DNA of 64,000 nucleotides, taken from Spirosoma rigui. GTDB taxonomy: Bacteria; Bacteroidota; Bacteroidia; Cytophagales; Spirosomataceae. The position numbers and the translations under genes are program-made. The notes under the pieces are model-generated. The model was not told where the DNA came from. It saw nothing but the letters and a program-made list of their open reading frames with translations, and did not search any database. Shown here piece after piece: positions 33,050 to 41,347 of the stretch (position 1 is its first letter; every line of letters starts with the position of its first letter). Location of the stretch: contig NZ_CP020105.1 in NCBI RefSeq assembly GCF_002067135.1, forward strand, positions 1,922,001 through 1,986,000, written 5' to 3'.

Positions 33050-35395
33050 ATGAAAATTTTTAAGATGCTCATCGCCTGTGGGTTATGGGTTGTTACACTC
33101 GGCTGTGCGCTGGCGCAGACAGCCGTAGAGGGATTTGTCTATGATGCACAGACGAAAGAGCCGCTGCCGGGCGTAACCCTGCTACTGGCAGACGGAAAGG
33201 CGGGCCTGGTGACTAACGCTGCGGGCCGGTTCACGGTTTCGGCCACCACAGGTCAGGCAACGGTAAGTGCCGTGGGCTACCGCCGGCAAGTAGTTACTCT
33301 TGTGGCCGGTGCTACCCTGCGTATTGCGCTCGAACCCGCCGTCGAGGATTTGCAGACGGTAGTGATAACGGGTAACCGGGAAGCGGCCCTCCGCACCCAG
33401 ACGCCCATGGCTATCTCCCGGCTGTCGCCTAAGCTTATCGACGAAACCAAGCCGACGAGCATTTACGAGGTGATTAACAAAACGCCGGGGGTGCTCATGG
33501 TCAACCTGAACAACGAGCAGCACTCCATGGCCATTCGGCAACCGATGACCACTAATTCGTATTTTCTATACATGGAAGACGGCGTCCCCATTCGGCCCAT
33601 CGGGGTGTTTAACCACAATGCTCTGCTCGAAATGAACCAGTTCACGGTGAGTTCGATCGAGGTAGTGAAAGGACCGGTGTCGTCGATCTACGGACCCGAA
33701 GCGGTGGGTGGGGCTGTCAACTTCATTACGCAGCGGCCCACGGCCGTACCCACGGCCCGCATCGGTATTCAGGCCGACCAGTGGGGGTACCAGCGGCTTC
33801 AGTTCGGGGCGGGGGCGCGGCAGGGTAAGTTCGGTATCTACGTGGGCGGACTCGTGGGGCGGCAGCGGGATTCCTGGCTGGCCAGCTCCGATTATACGAA
33901 ATCGTCCTACTTCACGCGGCTGGAATACGCCTTTACGCCCCAAACCCGTCTGACGGGAACACTGTCGTACAACGACTATAATTCGCAGACGAGTGGCAGT
34001 GTGGACAGTACGGCTTTCTTTGCCCGGCAGTATAGGAGTACGACTGATTTCACCTACCGGAAAACGGTGTCCCTCCGTGGCCGCGTTACCCTCGAACACG
34101 ATTGGAAAAATGGTCGCGGACAGTCATTCGTTACGGCTTTCCTGCGCAACAACAGCGTCGGGCAAAATCCCGCTTACTCGATTCGGTGGGTGTCGGGTGC
34201 GGCTACGGCAACCGGACAGATTAATAGCAACGATTTCCGCAGCTACGGCGTCATTGCGCAGCACACACAGAACCTGAGGTTTCTGAATAGCAAGCTCATC
34301 GTTGGCGCTACGCTCGATCTGTCGCCTAATACGTACTATGCCTACCAGACAGAACTGGCGGCTACCCTGCGGCCCGACAAAAAATCGGTGATTCGGTACA
34401 CACAGCTACGCGAACGACCCGATCTGGAACTCGCCAACTACCAGGCCGATATTCATAATACGGCCGCCTACACACAGTACGAGTTCGAGCCGCTGCCCCG
34501 ACTACGGGTATCGGCGGGACTGCGCTACGACCGGATGGCGTTCGGCTATACGAATACGCTGGACAAGAGTTCGGGCGACAAAGCCTACAGCCAGCTGACG
34601 CCAAAAATTGGGGCAACCTATGATCTTGGCCGAAGCCGGGGACTCTATGCCAACTACGCCAAAGGGTTCTCACCCCCGGCGCTCACGTCGATTTTCCTGA
34701 AACGGACGGTACCTGCGGCAACCGGCGATCTTTTCTATTATAATCTCCAGCCCGCCAAATTCGACAATATGGAAGTGGGCGGCTGGGTTTCGCTGCTGAA
34801 CAACAAAGTCTATGTCGACGCGGCTCTTTACCAGATGAACGGCACGAACGAGCTGCTGAACATCCGTCAGCCCGATAACTCCACCGACTATCAGTCGGCG
34901 GGGCGTACGCTGCACCGGGGCGTTGAACTGGGCGTGACGTATCGCCCGTCGAAGCAGGTGTTTTTCCGCTTCGGGGGTACGCACGCGGTGCATCGATTCG
35001 TGGCGTTCACGCTAAGCCAGCGCGCATCCGATGCGGTGCAGAACGTCAATAACAAAGATATGCCCTCGGCCCCGCGCACACTCTGGAACACGGAGATCAG
35101 TTACTACCCGACCTGGCTGAAGAACTTCCGGACATCGGTCGAGTGGCAGCACGTGGCGCGCTGGTACCAGAACCAGATCAACACGGTCAGTTACGGTGGT
35201 TATGACGTCGCGAATGTGCGGGTGGGCTACCAGTGGAAAGGTATTGAGCTGTTTACCAACGTCATGAACGTGACCAATGCGCTCTACGCCACCAACGCTA
35301 CGCGCGGTAACAACGCTACCGATCGGACAACCTATACACCCGCTGCCCCGCGCACGTTCGTGTTCGGCGTTCAATACAGTTTCACCGGCAACTAG
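33050..35395 (+). CDS. TonB-dependent receptor, probable copper/metal importer
   Basis: The receptor has 781 residues: signal peptide (MKIFKMLIACGLWVVTLGCALAQ), carboxypeptidase-regulatory-like domain (about 25-105), plug (about 115-240, with NKTPGVLMVNLNNEQHSMAIRQPMTTN, SSIEVVKGPVSSIYGPEAVGGAVNFIT) and a barrel that ends in TFVFGVQYSF. The plug lacks the long SusC-type features, and no SusD follows. Neighbourhood (MbnP/MbnH-like genes and MerC downstream, a Cys cluster protein upstream) points to copper or another metal complex as ligand; this is inference. The stop codon overlaps the first base of the hairpin at 35394. Confidence 0.87.
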   Translation: MKIFKMLIACGLWVVTLGCALAQTAVEGFVYDAQTKEPLPGVTLLLADGKAGLVTNAAGRFTVSATTGQATVSAVGYRRQVVTLVAGATLRIALEPAVEDLQTVVITGNREAALRTQTPMAISRLSPKLIDETKPTSIYEVINKTPGVLMVNLNNEQHSMAIRQPMTTNSYFLYMEDGVPIRPIGVFNHNALLEMNQFTVSSIEVVKGPVSSIYGPEAVGGAVNFITQRPTAVPTARIGIQADQWGYQRLQFGAGARQGKFGIYVGGLVGRQRDSWLASSDYTKSSYFTRLEYAFTPQTRLTGTLSYNDYNSQTSGSVDSTAFFARQYRSTTDFTYRKTVSLRGRVTLEHDWKNGRGQSFVTAFLRNNSVGQNPAYSIRWVSGAATATGQINSNDFRSYGVIAQHTQNLRFLNSKLIVGATLDLSPNTYYAYQTELAATLRPDKKSVIRYTQLRERPDLELANYQADIHNTAAYTQYEFEPLPRLRVSAGLRYDRMAFGYTNTLDKSSGDKAYSQLTPKIGATYDLGRSRGLYANYAKGFSPPALTSIFLKRTVPAATGDLFYYNLQPAKFDNMEVGGWVSLLNNKVYVDAALYQMNGTNELLNIRQPDNSTDYQSAGRTLHRGVELGVTYRPSKQVFFRFGGTHAVHRFVAFTLSQRASDAVQNVNNKDMPSAPRTLWNTEISYYPTWLKNFRTSVEWQHVARWYQNQINTVSYGGYDVANVRVGYQWKGIELFTNVMNVTNALYATNATRGNNATDRTTYTPAAPRTFVFGVQYSFTGN

Positions 35396-35448
35396 TTGGC
35401 TTGTCCGCATGCCGTTACTTGGAGTAATGGCATGCGGACAAGCCAACT
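35394..35448. terminator. 26-bp hairpin starting in the receptor stop codon
   Basis: Arms 35394-35419 and 35423-35448 pair over 26 bases with one G/T mismatch and a TGG loop. The apex reads CCGTTACTTGGAGTAATGG. It lies between two co-directional genes, so it could partly terminate transcription or stabilise the receptor mRNA. The apex recurs almost unchanged at 55675-55699. Confidence 0.65.
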
Positions 35449-35465
35449 TAAACTTCTTCAGTCAA

Positions 35466-36773
35466 ATGAAAACGATACTTTTTTTAGTTAGCCTGGCGCT
35501 GCTGTCAGCAGTTCAATGGCCCGTTTCCACTAACTCTGGAAACGAAGGGCAGCTATCCGACGCCCGGTTTACGGGTTCTACGCCCCGATTCTGTACCGAC
35601 CGGCTGGGTAACCCAATGGTGAGCTGGACGGAGCGGGAGAGCGAAAAGGTGGCCAGCTTCTATTTTGCCTTTTCCACCGACGATGCCGGGCAGGGTAGTC
35701 AATTTGGGCCAAAAATAAAGGTGCGCGTTCCCCCCGCGCTGGCAACCCATGCGGAGGGTATGCCCAAACTGGCGCAGAAAGCCGACGGCACAGTACTGGC
35801 CCTCTTCGAACTGCCGCGTCCGGTGCCGGAGTCGCGTTTTGCGGGCGATCTGCTGTACGTAACATCGGAGGATAACGGGCAGACCTGGAGCGATCCCCGG
35901 CCCGTTCACCGTAATACCCGGCCGGGCACCAGCCACTCGTTTGCTGATCTGACGCGCTTGCCAAATGGGGAGATCGGCATTGTCTGGCTCGACGAAAAGC
36001 GGCCGGGGCAGGCGGGGCGTCCCGTTGTGTTCGTGCAAACAAAAGCCGGTGGTGGCTTCACTGATGAAGTTGTTGTGGATGAAAACGCCTGCCAGTGTTG
36101 CCGAACCAATATTGTCGTTGATGCGCAGCATCGAATCCACCTGACCTACCGTGATATGCTGCCCGCCAAGGCCGGCGAAATTGGCGCCCGCGACATCAGC
36201 CACGTTGTGTCGACCGATGCGGGTCGTACGTTCAGCGCCCCCGCCGTACTCCTGGCCGACAACTGGCGCGTCAATGCCTGTCCGCATGCCGGCCCGTCGG
36301 TAGCGGTGCTTGGCAAGGAACTCTTTGCTACCTGGTTTTCCGGCAAAGAGGACGCAGTGGGGCTACGGCTGGCTAAAATAGGCGCTGGCGAACCCGTAGC
36401 GCTGATCCGCTCGAACCGGGCCAGGCATCCGCAGCTAACCACCGTTAATGGTCAACTCATCTGGGTATGGGACGAGGCTATTCGAAACCCGAACCAGCCT
36501 GCCGACGAGCCCATGCCGACCTATACCCAGCGTATTGCCCTGCGCACGGCTCCCGAGAGTCCTACGGTTTTTGTAAGCCCCGACACTGTTAGTGCGGCTT
36601 ATCCGGTGGTGCTGCCAACAAAAAAAGGGCTGCTGCTCGCCTACGAAGCAACGAGCGGCAAGGGCGCTAATCCCGTAATCCGGTATCAGCTGGTGCAGGT
36701 GCCAACAAGTGGGGCCGCCGGCCGGTGGCGGGACGAAAAAGAGCATAAACCAAAAAATAGTACAGGGCGTTAA
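35466..36773 (+). CDS. Sialidase-like (BNR) exported protein
   Basis: This 435-residue protein has a signal peptide (MKTILFLVSLALLSAVQWPV) and a beta-propeller built on sialidase/BNR repeats. Asp-box-like segments are visible (STDDAGQGSQ, SEDNGQTWSDPR, STDAGRTFSAP). Conserved cysteines ENACQCCRTN are unusual for sialidases and suggest metal binding, fitting its place in a metal locus. The classical sialidase catalytic set (Arg triad, Tyr/Glu pair) is not evident by eye, so the enzyme role is doubtful. The start at 35466 is chosen for the signal peptide; the frame is open back to 35277 within the receptor gene. Confidence 0.75.
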   Translation: MKTILFLVSLALLSAVQWPVSTNSGNEGQLSDARFTGSTPRFCTDRLGNPMVSWTERESEKVASFYFAFSTDDAGQGSQFGPKIKVRVPPALATHAEGMPKLAQKADGTVLALFELPRPVPESRFAGDLLYVTSEDNGQTWSDPRPVHRNTRPGTSHSFADLTRLPNGEIGIVWLDEKRPGQAGRPVVFVQTKAGGGFTDEVVVDENACQCCRTNIVVDAQHRIHLTYRDMLPAKAGEIGARDISHVVSTDAGRTFSAPAVLLADNWRVNACPHAGPSVAVLGKELFATWFSGKEDAVGLRLAKIGAGEPVALIRSNRARHPQLTTVNGQLIWVWDEAIRNPNQPADEPMPTYTQRIALRTAPESPTVFVSPDTVSAAYPVVLPTKKGLLLAYEATSGKGANPVIRYQLVQVPTSGAAGRWRDEKEHKPKNSTGR

Positions 36774-36799
36774 TCGTTAACCATTTGTCCCCCTGCCGT

Positions 36800-37003
36800 A
36801 TGCTTCGTCGACTGCCACCCATTGTTCAATTCATATTTATCAGCCTGATTGGTATCTTCATCGGCACCGTCATTGGCCTGATCAATGAGTTTTTGCAGCA
36901 GCCGTTCCACGCGGCCGACGCTGTCGTGTGGCTGTTTCTGATGGTTATCAGCGGAGGGATCATTACCGTTATCGTGCTGTTCGGGCGGAATAAGCTGGGA
37001 TAA
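36800..37003 (+). CDS. Small two-helix membrane protein
   Basis: This 67-residue protein has two hydrophobic helices (VQFIFISLIGIFIGTVIGLI and VVWLFLMVISGGIITVIVLF) separated by a short polar loop. ATG 36800 (MLRRLPPIVQ) or ATG 36785 may be the start. It lies between the sialidase-like and MbnP-like genes and 21 bases before the latter. It may be a membrane accessory of the locus or a spacer. No family recognised. Confidence 0.55.
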   Translation: MLRRLPPIVQFIFISLIGIFIGTVIGLINEFLQQPFHAADAVVWLFLMVISGGIITVIVLFGRNKLG

Positions 37004-37024
37004 CGGGACTAAAATGGACTTGGT

Positions 37025-37852
37025 ATGAAAACAAAGATGTACAGGGCGTTGCTATTGACCGGACTGCTTGGTCTGGTGGTGTGGGCGTGCAACACGACCG
37101 ACCCCGACCCGGCGCAAACGGGAACACTGCAACTGGTTTTTGATAACGTAGCAGGGGGGCAGGATCTGCAACTCAACACCGGTACGTACCGTAACGCGTC
37201 GGGCGAGTCGTTTACCCCCACAACCTTCGATTACTTCGTCAGTAATATCAAACTGACTACTACCGATGGTCAGCAGTACGTTGTGCCCCAGGAAAGCAGC
37301 TACTTCCTGATCAAAGAGAGTTTGCCCGCTACCCAAACCGTAACGCTGAAAAACGTACCGGCGGGTGATTATGCATCGGTGTCGTTCCTGATCGGTGTCG
37401 ATAGCTTGCGGAGCACGATGGATATTGGCCAGCGGACGGGCGTGCTCGATCCGGCGGGCGACCACACCAGTGCCAATGGCATGTACTGGTCGTGGAATTC
37501 GGGCTATATTTTCCTGAAGCTGGAAGGTACCTCGCCCAGTGCCCCGACAGACGCCACCGGCAGCAACACCTTTCGCTACCACGTTGGTTTCTTCGGGGGG
37601 CGCGATACCCGTACGATCAACAACCTGAAAACGGTCACGATCAACTTTGGCAGCGACCTGGCCCCGGTTACGTCCGCGCAGGTGCCCACCGTGACAGTCC
37701 AGACCGACATCCTGAAAATTTTTGACGGACCCGCTACAGTGAGTATTGCCAAAAATCCGGAGGTGATGGTGTCCGACTATTCGCAAACCGTCGCCAATAA
37801 CTACGCCCGGATGATGACCTACAAAGGAATAACCACCGTTACCCGCAACTGA
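37025..37852 (+). CDS. MbnP-like copper-binding lipoprotein
   Basis: This 275-residue predicted lipoprotein (GLVVWAC, Cys22) has the MbnP family layout: LQLVFDNVAGGQDLQLNTGTY, TFDYFVSNIKLTTTDG, and NGMYWSWNSGYIFLKLEG with Trp155 and Trp157. In characterised MbnP proteins a tryptophan is oxidised to kynurenine by the partner MbnH, creating a Cu(I) site; that chemistry is established knowledge for the family, not shown here. The gene is 4 bases before the mbnH-like gene, a classical operon pair. A periplasmic or outer-membrane location is expected. Confidence 0.85.
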   Translation: MKTKMYRALLLTGLLGLVVWACNTTDPDPAQTGTLQLVFDNVAGGQDLQLNTGTYRNASGESFTPTTFDYFVSNIKLTTTDGQQYVVPQESSYFLIKESLPATQTVTLKNVPAGDYASVSFLIGVDSLRSTMDIGQRTGVLDPAGDHTSANGMYWSWNSGYIFLKLEGTSPSAPTDATGSNTFRYHVGFFGGRDTRTINNLKTVTINFGSDLAPVTSAQVPTVTVQTDILKIFDGPATVSIAKNPEVMVSDYSQTVANNYARMMTYKGITTVTRN

Positions 37853-37856
37853 CCCT

Positions 37857-38948
37857 ATGCATCGCTGGAACCTGATTGGACTGATCGTGAGCGCGGGACT
37901 TTTTGGTGCCGTGGTGTCCTGCCAGTCGGGCGAGTCGGGGGGCACGGAACCCATTGTGCCGGTGGTTCCAAAACCGGTCGAGTACAAGGCCACGCCCTAC
38001 GTCTGGCAGAAGCCGGCTAACTTTCCCGATCCGATTTATAATTTTGCGAAGAACCCCATGACGGTGGAGGGCGTAGAACTGGGCCGGGTGTTGTTCTACG
38101 ACGATGCGCTGTCGGCCAACGGTACCATCAGCTGCGCTTTCTGCCATCAGCAGGGCTCCGCTTTCGCCCACACCGATCACGCGCTGAGCCACGGAATCAA
38201 CGACAAGATTGGGACGCGCAATAACCTGAGCTTACAGAATCTGGCGTTTTACAACGCGTTTTTCTGGGACGGGGGCGTATCGGATCTGGACCTGGTGCCC
38301 ATTGCGCCCATCGAAAATCCGGTTGAGATGGGGCACAATATGAGCGCGTTGCTGGCTAACCTGCGCAAAAGCACGAAATACCCCGCGCTGTTTCAAACGG
38401 CCTACGGTACCGACAGCATCACCACCGAACGGTTTCTGAAATCGCTCTCGCAGTTCATGCTGACAATGGTGTCGGCCAATAGCCGCTACGATAAGTATGT
38501 TCGGAAAGAAGCCGGGGGCGAACTCCTGCCTGACGAACTGGCCGGGCAAACGCTCTTCAAACAAAAGTGCGCCACCTGCCACGCGGGCGAGCTGTTTACG
38601 GATCAGACGTTTCGGAATAATGGATTGAGCCGGGCGCTGAACCAGGACCAGGGGCGGGCGCTGGTTACGTTGCGGCCGGAGGATAGGTATCGATTCAAAG
38701 TGCCGAGTCTGCGCAATGTGGACCGTTCGCCACCCTACATGCACGACGGTCGGTTTTTAACGCTGGAGCAGGTTCTCAATCACTATGCGACTGGGGTACA
38801 GGACGTACCCGAGTTGGACCCAGCGCTGCGGACGGATGGAAAGCCGGGTATACCGCTGACGGATACGGAGAAGAAGCAGATTATTGCGTTTTTGCGGACC
38901 TTAACCGATTTCGACTACGTCAGCGACCGGCGATTTGGTCCGAACTGA
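37857..38948 (+). CDS. MbnH-like diheme cytochrome c peroxidase
   Basis: This 363-residue exported protein (lipoprotein-like signal ending VVSC) has two c-type heme motifs, CAFCH (Cys93-Cys96-His97) and CATCH (Cys238-Cys241-His242), and the family landmark FKVPSLRNVDRSPPYMHDG. The layout is of the diheme peroxidase superfamily (MauG/MbnH). Given the adjacent MbnP-like gene, its likely role is to oxidise a tryptophan in that partner. Its last 48 bases overlap the convergent MerC gene. The start ATG at 37857 lies 4 bases after the MbnP stop, so translation is likely coupled. Confidence 0.88.
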   Translation: MHRWNLIGLIVSAGLFGAVVSCQSGESGGTEPIVPVVPKPVEYKATPYVWQKPANFPDPIYNFAKNPMTVEGVELGRVLFYDDALSANGTISCAFCHQQGSAFAHTDHALSHGINDKIGTRNNLSLQNLAFYNAFFWDGGVSDLDLVPIAPIENPVEMGHNMSALLANLRKSTKYPALFQTAYGTDSITTERFLKSLSQFMLTMVSANSRYDKYVRKEAGGELLPDELAGQTLFKQKCATCHAGELFTDQTFRNNGLSRALNQDQGRALVTLRPEDRYRFKVPSLRNVDRSPPYMHDGRFLTLEQVLNHYATGVQDVPELDPALRTDGKPGIPLTDTEKKQIIAFLRTLTDFDYVSDRRFGPN

Positions 38949-39332
38949 TCGCGAGTGATCGTGTTTTTGCTGGTGTTGCCGGATGTTGATAAGATGGGTC
39001 ATAACCAGACCGGCCGACGCTACGTATCCAATCACTTCGAAGAACTCATTGACATCTTCCAGCAGGATTCCGGCCGAGAAGAGGGCCAGAAATCCCCATA
39101 AAGCCCGTTTTATACCGGGTGATACGTGTCCTCGGGTGGCTGAATAAACGGCTACGATATTGACGCCAATGAACACATAATCCAGACTCAGGTACCCAAT
39201 GCGCAGGTGTTCGTCATGTATCAGCGCGCTCGTCATCAGCAGCACTGGCGTGATCAGACAATGGATTAGGCACAGCACCGAACCGGTGATGCCGATGTAG
39301 TCGGCCTTGCGGGATAGGAAGTCTGTTTTCAT
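38901..39332 (-). CDS. MerC-domain membrane protein
   Basis: This 143-residue inner-membrane protein of the MerC family has four hydrophobic helices. The metal-binding pair is in VLCLIHCLITPV (Cys21, His24, Cys25), and GHVSPGIKRALWGFLALFSAGILLEDVNEFFEVIGYVASAGLVMTHLINI forms the remaining helices. The C-terminal tail (HQQKHDHSRS) is His-rich. MerC proteins move Hg2+ or other soft metal ions; in Bacteroidota they often sit with copper genes. It is convergent with and overlaps the 3' end of the mbnH-like gene by 48 bases. Confidence 0.83.
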   Translation of the reverse strand: MKTDFLSRKADYIGITGSVLCLIHCLITPVLLMTSALIHDEHLRIGYLSLDYVFIGVNIVAVYSATRGHVSPGIKRALWGFLALFSAGILLEDVNEFFEVIGYVASAGLVMTHLINIRQHQQKHDHSRSVRTKSPVADVVEIG

Positions 39333-39342
39333 AAGCAGAACA

Positions 39343-39350
39343 CAAAAGTA
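39343..39350 (-). promoter_or_regulatory. -7-like element for the MerC gene
   Basis: The minus strand reads TACTTTTG, matching TAnnTTTG, ten bases before the ATG at 39332, implying a very short leader. No -33 TTTG at typical distance. Confidence 0.4.
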
Positions 39351-39433
39351 CGACGCTTCTACGAATCATACTTTCCCTTAACTCGCTTTTTTGCAACTTA
39401 GTTGCGAATGTTTTCTCTTTTTGAGAGCCGGTC

Positions 39434-40132
39434 TTAGTTCACTTTGCTCAACAGCGAGTAGCCCATCAGCTTGCCGTTTTTATTGTACGTTTCCGATTTG
39501 ACGTCGAAGAGCTGGTTATCAGCGCGGTAGCTGACGGTGCGCAGTGTGCTGCGGATGGGCATGCCCATGACCCGGTTCTCTACGTTCATATCCGACGACA
39601 CTTTGTAGGTATCGAACGTACCGGCCGGCGTGGTGACCGTTTCCTTACTGTCGACCTTGCGGTTAGTCATCTTCATGTTCATCTGCATCATGGTATTGCC
39701 CCGGCTTACCATGTCGGCATCCAGTTCGCCATCGGCTAGGGTCTGTCCCACGCTCAGCTTGCCCGGATACACCAGCTTGTTCGATTTCATGCGTACCTCC
39801 ATGTCTTTCAGGCTGGTCTGCATAGCCTGCATCATGCCCGACAGGTCGGCCACGAGTTCGTTGCCGTTGCACGTATACCGGACACTGTAAGACGGCTGTT
39901 GTTTGCCCTTCTCATCCTGCATCTGAACGGTCACGTCAACTACGGTGGCGCCCCCCTCTTTACTGACCTTGTTGACCTGGTAGGTCATTTTGCCGATGGG
40001 TTTGTCTTTTGGGTTGTAGTTGGTCATCTCGAAGCCCATGCCCGTTTTCAGGGTCATACCCATACAATCCTGCGCCTGGCTGGTGGCAACGGCGATCAGG
40101 CTGAGGAACAGGAAAGCCAGTAGTGTTTTCAT
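39434..40132 (-). CDS. TapB/DUF3108-like exported protein
   Basis: This 232-residue protein has a signal peptide (MKTLLAFLFLSLIAVATSQAQ) and a beta-rich fold: GFEMTNYNPKDKPIGKMTYQVNKV, then VSYRADNQLFDVKSETYNKNG, with the conserved PAGTFDTYKV segment typical of DUF3108-type lipid-binding-like proteins. It contains many Met residues (MMQMNMKMTNRK, MQAMQTSLKDMEVRMK), but no clear metal site. Periplasmic location is likely. Function unknown. It lies 101 bases upstream of nothing shared: the MerC gene is co-directional downstream and may be transcribed separately from its own promoter. Confidence 0.7.
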   Translation of the reverse strand: MKTLLAFLFLSLIAVATSQAQDCMGMTLKTGMGFEMTNYNPKDKPIGKMTYQVNKVSKEGGATVVDVTVQMQDEKGKQQPSYSVRYTCNGNELVADLSGMMQAMQTSLKDMEVRMKSNKLVYPGKLSVGQTLADGELDADMVSRGNTMMQMNMKMTNRKVDSKETVTTPAGTFDTYKVSSDMNVENRVMGMPIRSTLRTVSYRADNQLFDVKSETYNKNGKLMGYSLLSKVN

Positions 40133-40159
40133 CGATAGGAAGGGGTTTAGGATAGAAAT

Positions 40160-41056
40160 TTACGCCCAGATCATGCTCATGACGCCCATCAGCATAATAA
40201 GTTTACACAACGTACTGAGGTACCCAAAGTCGCGCCGGGTATCGGCCAGCACCAGCCGGTAGGTAAAAAAGGCGAGTGGCAGGAGGAGCAGCGCGAAGAT
40301 AATGGTTAGCCGCTGGTTGTTAAGCGAGTCGGCAATGAGGAACAGCGTAGCAATAAACGATCCGATCAGCACATAAAGCAGGTACTTGGTTCGGCGCAGG
40401 CCCCACACGATCGGGAGCGTCTGGCACCCGAATCGGGCATCGCCCCGAATGTCCTGCATGTCTTTGATAATTTCCCGGATCAGCGATATGCCAAAGGAGA
40501 AGAGCGCATAGATGAGGAGCATCTGCGCATTCTGACGATAATAAACGGCCAGGACAATGAACGAAAGGGCGGTCAGCAGCGAAATGACGACGTTGCCAAT
40601 CAACGGCTGCCGCTTGAACTTGGCCGAATAAAACCACAGCAGCGATACCGATACCACATCGATTACGAATACCCAGCGGCTCAGATAAAGGCCAATCAGG
40701 CAGCCCACAATGTTCAGCAGCTGGTGGGTACCAATGGCTACCCGCCGTTTAAGATACCGCCCAATGACTACCCGCTGGGGTTTATTGACGAGGTCGATCT
40801 TGATGTCGAAATAGTCGTTGATGATGTAACCCGCAGCGGCAATGCAAACCGTGGAGAAGGAGAGAAGCCAGATCGTAGGGTCGGTCAGAATCTGGAGCAG
40901 ATTGGCGGGAGAGCCCTGCGGTTCCGGGCCAATCAGAAAGATACGGGCCATAAACTGCGTCAGGACAACGATCATCAGGTTCTGCACCCGAATGAGCCGC
41001 AGAAAACCGAGAACGAAGGCCGGAAAAGGAATGGGCTGACGAGCGACCATGACCAT
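40160..41056 (-). CDS. UbiA family prenyltransferase
   Basis: This 298-residue inner-membrane enzyme has about eight helices and the two Asp-rich motifs, NDYFDIKIDLVNKPQR (first) and DMQDIRGDARFGCQTLPI (second), that bind Mg2+-prenyl diphosphate. The form NDYFDxxxDxxNKPxR is that of the geranylgeranylglycerol-phosphate/digeranylgeranylglyceryl-type subgroup found in Bacteroidota. It should transfer a prenyl chain to a polar or aromatic acceptor, not identified here. The start may be ATG 41056 or 41050. It is divergent from bshA with a 291-base intergenic region (41057-41347), in which no clear promoter is seen. Confidence 0.85.
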   Translation of the reverse strand: MVMVARQPIPFPAFVLGFLRLIRVQNLMIVVLTQFMARIFLIGPEPQGSPANLLQILTDPTIWLLSFSTVCIAAAGYIINDYFDIKIDLVNKPQRVVIGRYLKRRVAIGTHQLLNIVGCLIGLYLSRWVFVIDVVSVSLLWFYSAKFKRQPLIGNVVISLLTALSFIVLAVYYRQNAQMLLIYALFSFGISLIREIIKDMQDIRGDARFGCQTLPIVWGLRRTKYLLYVLIGSFIATLFLIADSLNNQRLTIIFALLLLPLAFFTYRLVLADTRRDFGYLSTLCKLIMLMGVMSMIWA

Positions 41057-41347
41057 ATTTTTTCGTTAAAAATACGCCTTTTACCGCAGAAAAGGAGGAA
41101 ACCCGGCAAAGGGATTAGGCAAGGGTCAACGAACCCATTAGTGATCAGTCCGCAACAGACCGACCCCAACCGTCCCGATACCCGAACCGCAACGGAGGGC
41201 TGCCGCAATCACGCTTTTCACACATCCGCCAGATGCCCCCGGCCGGGCTTCCATGCTGCTGTTTCGTTTTATAGGTTCTCAGGGATTCTTTTTGCTTTCG
41301 TTTGTTGTTCAGCTACAAACCGTTCCCGGCCCACGAGGGCTATTCGC

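Noticed and set aside
6056-38948. Functional link between tryptophan dioxygenase and the kynurenine-forming MbnH system
   Set aside because: The genes are 30 kb apart; KynA acts on free tryptophan in the cytosol, while MbnH-type enzymes modify a protein residue outside the cytoplasm.
40724-41347. In-frame extension of the bshA frame by about 208 residues
   Set aside because: It is antisense to ubiA, shows no similarity to GT4 proteins, and BshA proteins start at MKIGIVCYPT.
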